Of a stretch of DNA of 33,831 nt, positions 7,275-15,840 are shown piece after piece. The position numbers and the translations under genes are program-made. The notes beneath the pieces were generated by a model. That model saw only the letters and a program-made list of their open reading frames with translations, was not told the DNA's origin and searched no databases. How positions within the stretch are numbered: position 1 is the first letter of the stretch; each line of letters starts with the position of its first letter. Source of the stretch: Flavobacteriales bacterium (GTDB taxonomy: Bacteria; Bacteroidota; Bacteroidia; Flavobacteriales_F; PHOS-HE28); the NCBI GenBank assembly GCA_016788295.1, contig JAEUSY010000054.1:1-33831 (forward strand), given 5' to 3'.

Positions 7275-8354
7275 CTACTTCGGCGCATTCCGATAGATAT
7301 ACACGCCCACCAGCGCGAACAGGATATTGGGCATCCAAACGGCAATGAAGGGATTGAGCCCCGCATTGGTGGCGGCCACGGTGGCTAGGCGCATGGCGAA
7401 GATGTAGAGCAGGATCAGGAACACGCCCAGCGCCAGGTGCAGGCCGGTGCCGCCGCGCACCTTGCGACTGGCGATGCTGACACCGATGAGCGTGAACACG
7501 TAGGTGGCGAAGGGGTAGGCGGTGCGCTGGTGCTTCTCAATGAGGTAAGGCCCCACGGCGCTATCGCCCTGGGCCTGCTTGGCGTCGATGTAGTCGTTCA
7601 GTTCCTGCCAGCCCATGGACATGCTGGTCTCCCAGCGCTGGCCCATGTCCGAGGGTTTCAGGTTGATGAGGGTATCCAGGCTGCGGCCATGGGTAACGTG
7701 CTCGTCGGTGCCGTGCATGGTGCGCAGCACATAGTCGTGAATGGTCCAGCGATCGGTAAGGGTATCGTAGCTGGCGCGGTCGCTGGTGAGCTTGGCGGTA
7801 AGGGCGCCGTTCTCCCACTGCTCCAGGCTGAAGCGCTGGCCCATGCGGTGCTGTGCGTCGAACGACTCGAAGTAGGCAATGCAGCCCGGCGCTATCTCGC
7901 GGTGGATGTTGCGCGCGGCCACGAAGAAGGTGGCGCGGATGTGCGTTTCCTCGAAGGCCAGGCGCACCTTGTTGGCCGCGGGCAGCAGCTTGTGGTTCAC
8001 CACCAACGAAAAGCCGGTGAGCATGGTGGCGGCCAGGAAGTAGGGCCACATGATGCGCGGAAAGCTGACGCCACTGCTGAGCATGGCCACGATCTCGGTG
8101 CGGTGCGCCAGCCTGCTGGTGAAGAGCAGCACCGCCAGGAAGATGAACAACCCGCTGAAGAGGTTGCTGTAGTAGATGATGAAGTTGAGGTAGTAGTCCC
8201 ACACGATCTCGCCCGTGGTGGCCTTCATCTTGGCGAAGTCCTCGGTCTTCTCGCTGATGTCGAACACCACCGCGATCATCATGATGATGACCAGCAGGAA
8301 GGCGAAGGTCCCGAGGAACTGCCGGATGATGTAGCGGTCGAGGGTGCGGAACAC
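7275..8354 (-). CDS. LptF/LptG family lipopolysaccharide export permease
   Basis: This 359-residue protein has the YjgP/YjgQ layout: two to three N-terminal helices (residues 12-32, 60-78, about 100-120), a periplasmic beta-jellyroll region in the middle, and three C-terminal helices (from about 275 to 352). The N-terminus MFRTLDRYIIRQFLGTFAF is characteristic. With LptB it forms the inner-membrane ABC machine that extracts lipopolysaccharide for transport to the outer membrane. The sequence alone does not separate LptF from LptG. It begins 18 bp after tgt, an arrangement common in Bacteroidota, so both are probably in one operon. Confidence 0.9.
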   Translation of the reverse strand: MFRTLDRYIIRQFLGTFAFLLVIIMMIAVVFDISEKTEDFAKMKATTGEIVWDYYLNFIIYYSNLFSGLFIFLAVLLFTSRLAHRTEIVAMLSSGVSFPRIMWPYFLAATMLTGFSLVVNHKLLPAANKVRLAFEETHIRATFFVAARNIHREIAPGCIAYFESFDAQHRMGQRFSLEQWENGALTAKLTSDRASYDTLTDRWTIHDYVLRTMHGTDEHVTHGRSLDTLINLKPSDMGQRWETSMSMGWQELNDYIDAKQAQGDSAVGPYLIEKHQRTAYPFATYVFTLIGVSIASRKVRGGTGLHLALGVFLILLYIFAMRLATVAATNAGLNPFIAVWMPNILFALVGVYIYRNAPK

Positions 8355-8372
8355 GGGCGGACGGTTGGCGGG

Positions 8373-9503
8373 CTACAGGCGCGTCTTCAATTTCGGCAAC
8401 AACGCGTTCTTCCAGCTGGTGAAGCTACCGTCCAGGATGCGTTCGCGGGCCTCCTTCATCAACGCCAGGTAGAAGCCCAGGTTGTGCAGGCTGGCGATCT
8501 GCTGGCCCAGCATCTCGTTGCTCTGGAACAGGTGGCGCACAAAGGCGCGGCTGTAGGCGGTGTCCACCCAGCTGTGCGCACCGGGGTCCAGGGGGCTGTG
8601 GTCGTCGGCCCATTGGCGGTTCTTGATGTTCACCACACCCTCGCGGGTAAAGAGCATGCCGTTGCGACCGTTGCGGGTGGGCATCACGCAATCGAACATG
8701 TCCACGCCGCGCGCCATGTTCTCCAGCAGGTTCCACGGGGTGCCCACGCCCATCAGGTAGCGGGGCTTGTCCTTCGGAAGGATGTCGCAGCACAGCTCGG
8801 CCATGGCGTACATCTCCTCTTCGGGCTCGCCCACGCTGAGGCCGCCGATGGCATTGCCCACGGCGCCCTTGGTGGCGATGTACTCGCTGCTCCGCTTGCG
8901 CAGTTCGGGGAAGGTGCTGCCCTGCACAATGGGGAAGAGCGCCTGCTCGTGGCCGTACTTGGGCTCGGTGCTGTTGAAGCGCGCGATGCAGCGGTCCAGC
9001 CAGCGGTGGGTCATGTGCATGCTCTTCTCGGCGTAGGCCATTTCGCACGGCCAGGGCGTACACTCGTCGAACGCCATGCAGATGTCGGCGCCGATACTGC
9101 GCTGGATGTCCATCACGCTCTCGGGGGTGAAGAGGTGGCGGCTGCCATCGATGTGGCTCTGGAACTTCACGCCCTCCTCGGTGATCTTGCGGATGTCGCT
9201 GAGGCTGTGCACCTGGAAACCGCCGCTGTCCGTGAGGATGGGGCGGTCCCACCCATTGAACTTGTGCAACCCGCCGGCATGCTCTAGCACGTCCACCCCA
9301 GGACGCAGGTACAGGTGGTAGGTGTTGCTGAGCATGATCGGCGCGTCCAGGTCGTTGCGCAGCTCGCGGGGGTGTACGGCCTTCACGGCGCCCAGTGTGC
9401 CCACGGGCATGAACACGGGGGTGCGCACAATGCCGTGGTCGGTATGGAGCTCGCCCGCCCGCGCCTGCGATCCGGGGTCGTTGCCGATCAGCTTGAATTC
9501 CAT
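8373..9503 (-). CDS. tgt: Queuine tRNA-ribosyltransferase (tRNA-guanine transglycosylase)
   Basis: This 376-residue enzyme replaces guanine at the wobble position of GUN tRNAs with a queuosine precursor. TDSGGFQVHSL carries Asp92, DICMAFDEC the substrate-pocket residues, and FDCVMPTRNGRNG (Asp271 nucleophile) is intact. The usual zinc site CxCxxC near residues 306-316 is absent: the region reads PLDPGAHSWVDTAYSRAF, although the later His324 (VRHL) is kept. ATG 9503 gives the canonical start MEFKLIGND; the open frame upstream is not homologous. A good -7 box lies 16 bp upstream. It is followed by the LptF/LptG gene. Confidence 0.93.
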   Translation of the reverse strand: MEFKLIGNDPGSQARAGELHTDHGIVRTPVFMPVGTLGAVKAVHPRELRNDLDAPIMLSNTYHLYLRPGVDVLEHAGGLHKFNGWDRPILTDSGGFQVHSLSDIRKITEEGVKFQSHIDGSRHLFTPESVMDIQRSIGADICMAFDECTPWPCEMAYAEKSMHMTHRWLDRCIARFNSTEPKYGHEQALFPIVQGSTFPELRKRSSEYIATKGAVGNAIGGLSVGEPEEEMYAMAELCCDILPKDKPRYLMGVGTPWNLLENMARGVDMFDCVMPTRNGRNGMLFTREGVVNIKNRQWADDHSPLDPGAHSWVDTAYSRAFVRHLFQSNEMLGQQIASLHNLGFYLALMKEARERILDGSFTSWKNALLPKLKTRL

Positions 9504-9518
9504 GGTTTTACAGGGCGG

Positions 9519-9526
9519 CAAAGGTA
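9519..9526 (-). promoter_or_regulatory. Bacteroidota-type -7 promoter box for tgt
   Basis: The minus strand reads TACCTTTG, an exact match to TAnnTTTG, with its downstream edge 15 bp before the tgt start codon. No clear TTG-type -33 element is visible at the usual spacing, which is common in GC-rich members. The leader would be very short. Confidence 0.5.
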
Positions 9527-9575
9527 GGCGGGGCGCCCCCGGCGGACATCCACGCCGCCGGTGTTCATAACTGAC

Positions 9576-9604
9576 CCGCCAAGTGCCCGGTGCCTGCTTG
9601 GCGG
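9576..9604. repeat. 8-bp inverted repeat in the tgt/glycosyltransferase divergent intergenic region
   Basis: CCGCCAAG (9576-9583) and CTTGGCGG (9597-9604) are perfect complements separated by 13 bp, between two divergent genes. There is no T-run, so it is not a terminator. It could be a regulator site or chance. Confidence 0.4.
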
Positions 9605-9655
9605 CCGGGTAGCTTCGCCGTCCATGGGGCAGTAGAGTCCCCGTTCCATTCGTAA

Positions 9656-10756
9656 ATGTGGTCCATTGCATTTCAGGTCATGGTGGGAGCCTTGTTCGTG
9701 CTCCTGGTCTACCACGTGGCCATGTTCGCCCGGTTGGCCTTCCGCAAGCCGCAGGTGGAGCCCGATCGCGAGCGCCCCATCAGCGTGGTGATCTGTGCCC
9801 GCAACGAGGCCCGCACCCTGGAGGAACTGCTGCCCGTGCTGATGCGCCAGGACCACAAGGAGTACGAAGTGGTGGTGGTGAACGACCGCAGCGACGACGA
9901 TACGTGGGAGATCCTGCAATGGATGAAGCCCCAGTACCCGCGCCTGCGGCCGGTGAACATACAGGCCGATGAGAAGTTCAACTACGGCAAGAAGATCGCC
10001 CTCGGTGTGGGCCTGCGCGCGGCCAAGTACCCCGATGTACTGCTGACCGATGCCGATTGCGTGCCCCCCGGTCCGGACTGGATCAGCACCATGGCCGCCG
10101 GCTTCCGCAACGGGCGCCAGATCGTGATCGGCCACAGCCCCTATGCGCCGCAGCCCGGCCTGGGCAACGTGCTGGAGCGCTACGATGGGGTGAGCAAGGC
10201 CATGCAGTACATGGGCTTCGCCATGGCGGGCCTGCCGTACATGGGCGTGGGCCGCAACCTGGGCTATACCAGCGAGCTCTTCTTCAACCTGAAAGGGCCG
10301 CGCCGCCACAGCAACCTCATGAGCGGCGACGACGACCTGTTCATCAACGAAGTGGCCCGTGGGCGCAACACGGCCGTGGTGGCCGATCCGCGCTCGTTCA
10401 TGACCACCCGCCCATCGCCCGATCTGCTGGCGTGGGTACGCCGCAAACGCCGCCACTACACCACCGCGGTACATTACCGCTTCGGCCACCAGGTGCTGCT
10501 GATGCTGCTGCCCCTGGCGCGCATGGTGTTCTGGGCGGCCTTGGTGTACCTGCTGGTGCGTGCCCAGTGGCGCGAGGCCGCCATCGGACTGGCCGTTGAA
10601 CTGGCCGTGCTGTTACCCATTACCACCATGGCCATGCGCAAGCTGCACGCCGGCGCACTGGCCTGGTTCGCATTACCCCTGGAATGGCTGTTCCTACTTT
10701 TGGATCCGTTGCTGTACACCAGCACGATCCTCGTCAAGCCCAAGCGATGGAAGTGA
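9656..10756 (+). CDS. Membrane-anchored family 2 glycosyltransferase
   Basis: This 366-residue protein starts with one helix (about residues 5-28). A GT-A catalytic domain follows with PISVVICARNEA, VVVVNDRSDDDTW, the metal-binding LLTDADC and a later SGDDDLFINE acceptor region. Two to three C-terminal helices (about 285-350) resemble processive or membrane glycosyltransferases. It would act at the cytoplasmic face of the inner membrane, probably in surface polysaccharide or glycolipid synthesis; donor and acceptor are unknown. It is divergent from tgt, and its last 10 bp overlap the start of the ECF sigma gene, which implies translational coupling. Confidence 0.88.
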   Translation: MWSIAFQVMVGALFVLLVYHVAMFARLAFRKPQVEPDRERPISVVICARNEARTLEELLPVLMRQDHKEYEVVVVNDRSDDDTWEILQWMKPQYPRLRPVNIQADEKFNYGKKIALGVGLRAAKYPDVLLTDADCVPPGPDWISTMAAGFRNGRQIVIGHSPYAPQPGLGNVLERYDGVSKAMQYMGFAMAGLPYMGVGRNLGYTSELFFNLKGPRRHSNLMSGDDDLFINEVARGRNTAVVADPRSFMTTRPSPDLLAWVRRKRRHYTTAVHYRFGHQVLLMLLPLARMVFWAALVYLLVRAQWREAAIGLAVELAVLLPITTMAMRKLHAGALAWFALPLEWLFLLLDPLLYTSTILVKPKRWK

Positions 10757-11355
10757 ACCAGAACCTCAGCGAAAAGGCGCAGTACGACTACCTGCTCGTG
10801 CGCCGTGCCGTGGACAAGGGCGATCAGAAGGCCTACGCCGAACTGATGGGCCGCTACCGCGACAGCATCTACTTCATGTTGTTGAAGATGATCAACAACA
10901 AGGACGATGCGGAGGACCTGACCATCGAGGCCTTCGGCAAGGCCTTCCACCGGTTGAAGCAGTACACGCCCAACTACGCGTTCAGCACCTGGCTGTTCAA
11001 GATCGCGTCGAACAACTGCATCGACTGGATCCGCAAGCAGAAGAAGAAGACCTTCTCCATCGACAATCCCATTGGCACCGACGATGGCGATGAGATGACG
11101 ATCGAGCTCAAGAGCGATGCGCTCCACCCGGAGGATATCGCCATCCGCGAGCAGAAGAACGCCATCATGCGCGAAGTGGTGGACAAGCTGAAGCCGCGCT
11201 ACCGCACCCTGGTGGAACTGCGCTACTACAAGGAGTACAGCTACGAGGAGATCGCCGAGGAACTGGACCTGCCCCTGGGCACCGTAAAGGCCCAACTGTT
11301 CCGCGCCCGCGAGTTCCTGCTGAACCTGATGGAGGACCGCAAGGACCATATTTGA
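10747..11355 (+). CDS. ECF-type RNA polymerase sigma factor
   Basis: From ATG 10747 this is a 202-residue group IV sigma factor. Region 2 includes DDAEDLTIEAFGKAFHRL and FSTWLFKIASNNCIDWIRK. Region 4 carries the helix-turn-helix YSYEEIAEELDLPLGTVKAQ. The linker is acidic (GTDDGDEMTIELKSD). No anti-sigma gene is adjacent. Its start lies within the final codons of the glycosyltransferase gene (10-bp overlap in another frame), suggesting coupled translation, so its level may follow envelope-glycan gene expression. An in-frame extension to 10684 exists but lies in glycosyltransferase coding DNA and does not look like sigma sequence. Confidence 0.92.
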   Translation: MEVNQNLSEKAQYDYLLVRRAVDKGDQKAYAELMGRYRDSIYFMLLKMINNKDDAEDLTIEAFGKAFHRLKQYTPNYAFSTWLFKIASNNCIDWIRKQKKKTFSIDNPIGTDDGDEMTIELKSDALHPEDIAIREQKNAIMREVVDKLKPRYRTLVELRYYKEYSYEEIAEELDLPLGTVKAQLFRAREFLLNLMEDRKDHI

Positions 11356-11359
11356 AGAG

Positions 11360-11588
11360 GATCGGTCGATCAGAAGATCGGACGATCAGATAATGGAATG
11401 CGCTCGCTGATCAGTACAGGTGTGTGAAAGATCGGTCAGCACATTTTATTGGGTCAGCATGGGGGTGTATCGCGTGGGCCATACCATGGAGTGCTACGCA
11501 AGCGAAGAGCACGCGGCAGCATAACCAGTAAGTGCCCTCATCCGCGTCAATCCTCTGATCATCTAATTTTCTGATCATCTGATCATGG
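11360..11588. repeat. GATC-rich intergenic repeats with 8-bp phasing
   Basis: Nine GATC sites occur in about 230 bp. The first four start at 11360, 11368, 11376 and 11384, exactly 8 bp apart, as four GATCNGNN octamers. A second group upstream of rsmG starts at 11557, 11573 and 11581 (spacings 16 and 8) and its last unit, GATCATGG, contains the rsmG ATG. Single sites lie at 11409 and 11430. Nothing else is evident in this gap between the sigma factor gene and rsmG. Confidence 0.8.
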
Positions 11589-12190
11589 ACCTGCTCCTCA
11601 AGTACTTCCCCGAGCTCACGCTGGAACAGCGGGACCGCTTCACCCGCATGGGGCCGCTCTATGCCGAGTGGAACGAGCGTGTCAACCTAATCTCCCGCAA
11701 GGACTTCGAACACCTCTACGAGCGGCACATCCTGCACTCGTTGGGCATCGCCAAGGTGGTCCAGTTCAAGAAAGGCACGCGCATCGTGGACGTGGGCACC
11801 GGCGGCGGCTTCCCCTTGGTGCCCTTGGCGATCATGTTCCCCGACCGCACCTTCCACGGCATCGATGGCATCGGCAAGAAGATCGCCGCCGTGCAGGGTG
11901 TCATCCAAGGCCTCGGCATCACCAACTGCACCGCCGAACAGGTGCGCAGCGAGGACCACAAGCAGCGCTACGACTTCATGGTGAGCCGCGCCGTGACCAC
12001 CCTGCCTGAGTTCCTGCGCATGACGAAGCACCTGGTGCCCAAGGGCGAGGGCAAGCTCTTCTACCTCAAAGGCGGCGAGCTCGCCGATGAACTGCTGCCC
12101 ATCAAGCAGCGTTACCGCGTACACGAACTATCCGAGCACTTCGAGGAGGAGTTCTTCGCTACGAAGAAGGTGGTGGAGGTGGAGCTGTGA
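11585..12190 (+). CDS. rsmG: 16S rRNA (guanine527-N7)-methyltransferase
   Basis: This 201-residue protein is RsmG/GidB, which uses SAM to methylate G527 of 16S rRNA. The N-terminal helical part has WNERVNLISRKDFEHLYERH followed by HSLGIAK. The SAM site is IVDVGTGGGFPLVPLAI, and FMVSRAVTTLPEFL and KLFYLKGG match conserved later regions. The ATG is the last part of a GATC-octamer repeat. The stop lies 5 bp from the convergent T9SS gene. The last 30 bp (ending TKKVVEVEL, stop) recur in diverged form at 15896-15925, suggesting that the DNA between was inserted at the 3' end of this gene. Confidence 0.94.
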   Translation: MDLLLKYFPELTLEQRDRFTRMGPLYAEWNERVNLISRKDFEHLYERHILHSLGIAKVVQFKKGTRIVDVGTGGGFPLVPLAIMFPDRTFHGIDGIGKKIAAVQGVIQGLGITNCTAEQVRSEDHKQRYDFMVSRAVTTLPEFLRMTKHLVPKGEGKLFYLKGGELADELLPIKQRYRVHELSEHFEEEFFATKKVVEVEL

Positions 12191-12195
12191 GGTGG

Positions 12196-13743
12196 TTATT
12201 CCACCATGAGCTTGCCCCCCGTCAACCACTTGCCCCCATCGGCCACGTGAACATAGTACATGCCCGCAGGCAGTTCATGCAACGCCAAGGTGTGCTCGCC
12301 ATTGCCCGCGATGCGCTCGCGGCGCACCACCCGCCCATCAGTGGCCACAAGCGTTAGCTCGAACGGACCATTGGCAACGCCCGGTGGAAGTGTGAGTTGC
12401 ACGGTGGTCTGGCCGTGCGCCGGGTTGGGCCAAATGCTGATCGCACCCAGCAGGTTGGTGGCCTGCTCGGCAATGCCCACGCTGTTGCAGCCGGGGATGA
12501 TGCAGCCATCGGCATCCACCTTCACCACCCAGGTGTCTTGCGAATAGCCTGGAGGATTGCCCTGACCCACGGGGTTGTTGACTGATCCAGCTGCGATGAA
12601 TCCGCCGTCTTGTGTTTGGATGACATCGTAGAATGTCCCTTGACCGGTGCTGATCAAGGTATCGACGTAGAAGTAGTAGTATTTCCATAGGCTATCTCCG
12701 GCGGCACTTGTCAATGCCAGAAGGCCTTTCTGAACCGTGGGGCCTGGCTGCTCGAAGCACCTGCCTGCTGCGATCACATTGCCATCCGGGCATTCTTGCA
12801 GGCTGTAGAACAAGTGGGAGTAAAGCTTGGGGCCGTATTCTTTTTCCCACATGATGGAGCCGTCGCTTGAATCGAGCTTGGCCAGATACGGCTGTGAGGA
12901 GGTGTAGCCGGCTGCATAGCTCCGAATGCCGCAAGCCAGCGCATGACCATCTGATCCTGTAGCGACTTGCGTAATTCCATCCGTGAAGGGACCTCCCCAA
13001 CTCACGCGCCAGCGAAGTCCACCCGACCCATCTGTGCGTTGCACCGAGTAGTCTCCGTTATTTACCGTCATAAATCGAGTGCCACACATGAACAAATCGC
13101 CTCCGGGCAAGGTTGAAAAACTCGACAGGGCGCTGTACGGACTTCCGGGCCATGGATAAGTGGCGCGCCACAGTTCATTACCATCGAGATCCGTGCGAAG
13201 GGCGAACCCCAGCCAACTCGTGGCAGCGATAGGACCTGTAAAGCCAACGATAAGGAAGCCTTCATCCATGGTGCGCTTCGCTTGTTGGCCGCTCCAGAAA
13301 TTACTGCCATTCGGATCGCCAAAGACTCTTGTCCAAAGGGTGTCTCCGTTGGCATCGAAGCGCATTAGATAGACTTCGCCGAGGCCGGTTGTGTCTTCGC
13401 TCGTTCCACCCGTGACATATCCATTGTTAGGAGCAGTGTCGCAGCAGTTACTCCAACCGGGAAATGCACTATGCCAAGGTCTCCAAGCGCGCTTTTCCCA
13501 AAGCCGGTCACCGTTTGGGTTGAGTCTTGTGAGGAGCACGGAGGAATGGAAAAAGGACTCACCTGGGGCGATGCTGTCATAATCGCTGCTCGCGGAAATC
13601 ACCATGAAACCATCCGGCAAGGTTTCAATGCAAAATGCTGTTTGGGCGAAGCCCCACCCAAAGGCATCGTAGCGCTTGTTGAAGCCCTGGCCGAATGCCA
13701 GGGCTCCAACAAACAGGCTAGCGATGAATACAATGCAGCGCAT
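12196..13743 (-). CDS. Secreted beta-propeller-like protein with T9SS sorting domain
   Basis: This 515-residue protein has a clear signal peptide (MRCIVFIASLFVGALAFGQG). Repeated segments of the pattern GDTLW, GNELW, GDSLW, each near PDG or GGF turns, suggest a beta-propeller or delta-60-like repeat body over about residues 30-420. The last 85 residues (from WPNPAHGQTTVQL) are a type A T9SS C-terminal domain ending KLMVE. It would cross the inner membrane by Sec and the outer membrane by the type IX system to the cell surface. The ligand is unknown. It starts 3 bp after the stop of the second T9SS gene and converges with rsmG. Confidence 0.85.
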   Translation of the reverse strand: MRCIVFIASLFVGALAFGQGFNKRYDAFGWGFAQTAFCIETLPDGFMVISASSDYDSIAPGESFFHSSVLLTRLNPNGDRLWEKRAWRPWHSAFPGWSNCCDTAPNNGYVTGGTSEDTTGLGEVYLMRFDANGDTLWTRVFGDPNGSNFWSGQQAKRTMDEGFLIVGFTGPIAATSWLGFALRTDLDGNELWRATYPWPGSPYSALSSFSTLPGGDLFMCGTRFMTVNNGDYSVQRTDGSGGLRWRVSWGGPFTDGITQVATGSDGHALACGIRSYAAGYTSSQPYLAKLDSSDGSIMWEKEYGPKLYSHLFYSLQECPDGNVIAAGRCFEQPGPTVQKGLLALTSAAGDSLWKYYYFYVDTLISTGQGTFYDVIQTQDGGFIAAGSVNNPVGQGNPPGYSQDTWVVKVDADGCIIPGCNSVGIAEQATNLLGAISIWPNPAHGQTTVQLTLPPGVANGPFELTLVATDGRVVRRERIAGNGEHTLALHELPAGMYYVHVADGGKWLTGGKLMVE

Positions 13744-13746
13744 GCG

Positions 13747-15609
13747 CTACTGCACCACCAGCTTTGTTTGCGCAGCTGGTGCGCCATCGATCCGCAGATC
13801 GAGCAGATACACTCCGCTGCCCAATCCCGTGAGGTCCACTAGGGTGATGCCTTGGCCGCTTTGGATTCGCTGGCTGCTGATGCTGCGTCCATGCAGGTCG
13901 AGTAGCCGGAGTTCGCCGGAGTTCGCTTCTGCCGAGCTCTCGAACACCACGTAGGCCTCATTCCGCGCTGGGTTCGGAAAGACCTCCAGCATCTCTTCCG
14001 CAGGCCATTGCACGGGCTGCACATGGCGCCCGCGGCCCGCGCTCTTCGGTCCGGTTTCCGGTAGCACGATCACTTCCTCGGGCAGATCTGCTCCCAGTGC
14101 GTGCAGCCAGGCATTGGCCCATGCGCTGCCCAGCATTTCGCGCTGCTGCCCCAAGTTGCTCAACCAATTGCGTAGGGCTTCATCGGGCTCAGCCCAGTTA
14201 CCGGCCAGTTCCAGTTGCGCAAGATGCTTCAACAGGGTGTAGCGCTCCGGTGCATCGCTCGCGCTCTCTTCGGCCAGGGCCAGCGCCAGTAGCGCGCTGT
14301 AGTCGCCCTTGGCCAGGTGTACGCCGCTGGCGGCCAGCGCATGGTTGTCGGCAGGCAGCAGGGTGTGCAGCAGCAGCAGGCTGTCCAGCGCCTGGTCCAG
14401 GTTCAGGCTGTCCAGCCAGGTCATGCGGCCCAGGTCGTGGAGGGCCTCAGCCTTGTTGCCGCCGTGCTTGGCCATGCTGCTCTCCAGCAACGTAAGCACG
14501 TTCACGCCGGTCTGCGCGGCATGCACCATGCTGGCATAGCCGGTTGGCAGGCCATAGTCATCCACCATCAGCAGCACCTCGCTCTGCAGCGGGCTGTTGC
14601 TCAGCAAGGCTTGCGTGATGTGCCAGGCGCTCATGGCGGGGCTACGCTCGAAGGCGGCCTGCCACACCTCGGCGCTCACTTTGGGCGCCACGCTCTGCAA
14701 GGCATTGCGCACCTGCGCGCTGCTCTTGCTGGGGTCGCTCACATAGCCCAGCAGCGTGTAGGTGTCGCCATCGTCCTTGGTGGCATCGTAGGCATCCTTG
14801 CTGTTCTCGTACTCCTCGTGCTCGCCTTCGGCCATCAGGCGTTTCACTTCCTTGCCGCCATCGTCGAGCAAGCTGGGGCAGGCAACCGATTTGTTCGGCC
14901 AGAAGGCGTTCTGGTTAGACAGGACGATCTCAGCGCTCGCGCTGGAATAACTTGGCTTAGTTCGGTTTCCTGGGGTGGGTGTGTGATGGAAATAATCCAC
15001 CACTGTCGCTGTCGCCTGCACATGCCAATCGGATTCCGCATCGTAGCTGCCCGGGTTCGCTTCGTGATCCACGCTGAAGCGGTTGCCGGCGGGGTTCTTC
15101 AACTGTGCAGGATCGCTGATAATCGTTATCGGCTCCCCCTGCATCCTTTGCACGCGCACGGGCCCGCCGGTGAGGGCCACATCGAAACTGTTGGCATCGG
15201 CCAAGCCGTAGTCGTTGCACTTCACCTCCAGTCCCAGGGCATCGTCGGTGCCGGCGTTCTGGCCCTGTATGATGCTGCCGGTGTAGAGGTTGTCGAAGGT
15301 GTTGTTGTAGAAGGTGTTGTAGTTGGTGCCGCTGTCCTTGATTATGAGGCCCACCTTGCGCGGCGATCCGGGCTGGTTGGTGAAGAAGCTGTTCTCCTGG
15401 ATGCGATAGCCGGTGCATTCGTCGCTGTACACACCGTAGGTGGCACCCACGATGCCGGGGTTGAAGGGTGTGGGCACATCGAAGCTGCACCGCGTGATGC
15501 TGGCGTCCTGTATGCCTTCCATACGGATGCCGAAGTTGGTGCCGGTAAAGGTGGCGTTATCAACGCTGAAGGTGAGTTGCACCAAAGCCATTGCTGAATA
15601 GGCTGTCAT
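13747..15609 (-). CDS. T9SS-sorted protein with beta-helix start, apparently 5'-truncated
   Basis: The open frame encodes 620 residues. Residues about 8-150 look like parallel beta-helix coils (FTGTNFGIRMEGI, RIQENSFF, TFYNNTFDNLYTG). Residues about 270-510 are helical and alanine/leucine-rich. The last 85 residues (from VFPNPARNEAYVV) form a T9SS sorting domain ending TKLVVQ. No signal peptide is present: it begins MTAYSAMALVQLTFSVDN, in the middle of the beta-helix, with an in-frame stop 14 codons upstream. A cargo protein with a sorting domain but no Sec signal is not expected to be exported, so the 5' part was probably lost. The DNA just upstream contains fragments of other genes, supporting a breakpoint near 15610. 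Confidence 0.7.
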   Translation of the reverse strand: MTAYSAMALVQLTFSVDNATFTGTNFGIRMEGIQDASITRCSFDVPTPFNPGIVGATYGVYSDECTGYRIQENSFFTNQPGSPRKVGLIIKDSGTNYNTFYNNTFDNLYTGSIIQGQNAGTDDALGLEVKCNDYGLADANSFDVALTGGPVRVQRMQGEPITIISDPAQLKNPAGNRFSVDHEANPGSYDAESDWHVQATATVVDYFHHTPTPGNRTKPSYSSASAEIVLSNQNAFWPNKSVACPSLLDDGGKEVKRLMAEGEHEEYENSKDAYDATKDDGDTYTLLGYVSDPSKSSAQVRNALQSVAPKVSAEVWQAAFERSPAMSAWHITQALLSNSPLQSEVLLMVDDYGLPTGYASMVHAAQTGVNVLTLLESSMAKHGGNKAEALHDLGRMTWLDSLNLDQALDSLLLLHTLLPADNHALAASGVHLAKGDYSALLALALAEESASDAPERYTLLKHLAQLELAGNWAEPDEALRNWLSNLGQQREMLGSAWANAWLHALGADLPEEVIVLPETGPKSAGRGRHVQPVQWPAEEMLEVFPNPARNEAYVVFESSAEANSGELRLLDLHGRSISSQRIQSGQGITLVDLTGLGSGVYLLDLRIDGAPAAQTKLVVQ

Positions 15610-15689
15610 TTCACTTTGGGTTTGTCGCTGATCTATTGCTAACCCTTATGCATTTGGGTTCTGAACGATTGCGATCGGGCGTTGGTATA

Positions 15690-15840
15690 TCACTTCAATA
15701 GATGCAAGCTAAATTCTAGCCCCTCTTCATCCGACATCCGCGCTTTAAATGTACCACGCTTTATCGCCATGCCTATATGCTGCGCCAGTATCCGCTCGGT
15801 ATCGCAGATGGTGCTAAGGCGGCGCGGGATTACAATGCCC
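15690..15840 (-). pseudogene. Decayed C-terminal fragment of an ABC transporter ATPase
   Basis: Translating the minus strand from about 15840 to a TGA at 15690-15692 gives GIVIPRRLSTICDTERILAQ and then residues ending EGLEFSLHLLK. This aligns without gaps to the intact ABC protein at 16490-18316 (LVIAHRLSTIRDADRILVL ... EGLYHGLHILQ). The histidine of the H-loop is replaced by Arg, and upstream domains are missing. It is a remnant of a paralogous or foreign ABC exporter. It explains most of the 338-bp gap 15610-15947; bases 15610-15689 show nothing recognisable. Confidence 0.78.

Noticed and set aside
7437..9287. 616-codon plus-strand open frame
   Set aside because: It spans the antisense of two well-supported genes (the LPS permease and tgt), has low-complexity valine/histidine/glycine composition, and shows no family signature.
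9576..9604. Rho-independent terminator
   Set aside because: The hairpin has no T-run and sits between divergent promoters, where a terminator is not expected.
14317..15597. 426-codon plus-strand open frame opposite the truncated T9SS gene
   Set aside because: The opposite strand encodes a recognisable sorting domain and beta-helix; this frame has no motif and a typical shadow composition.
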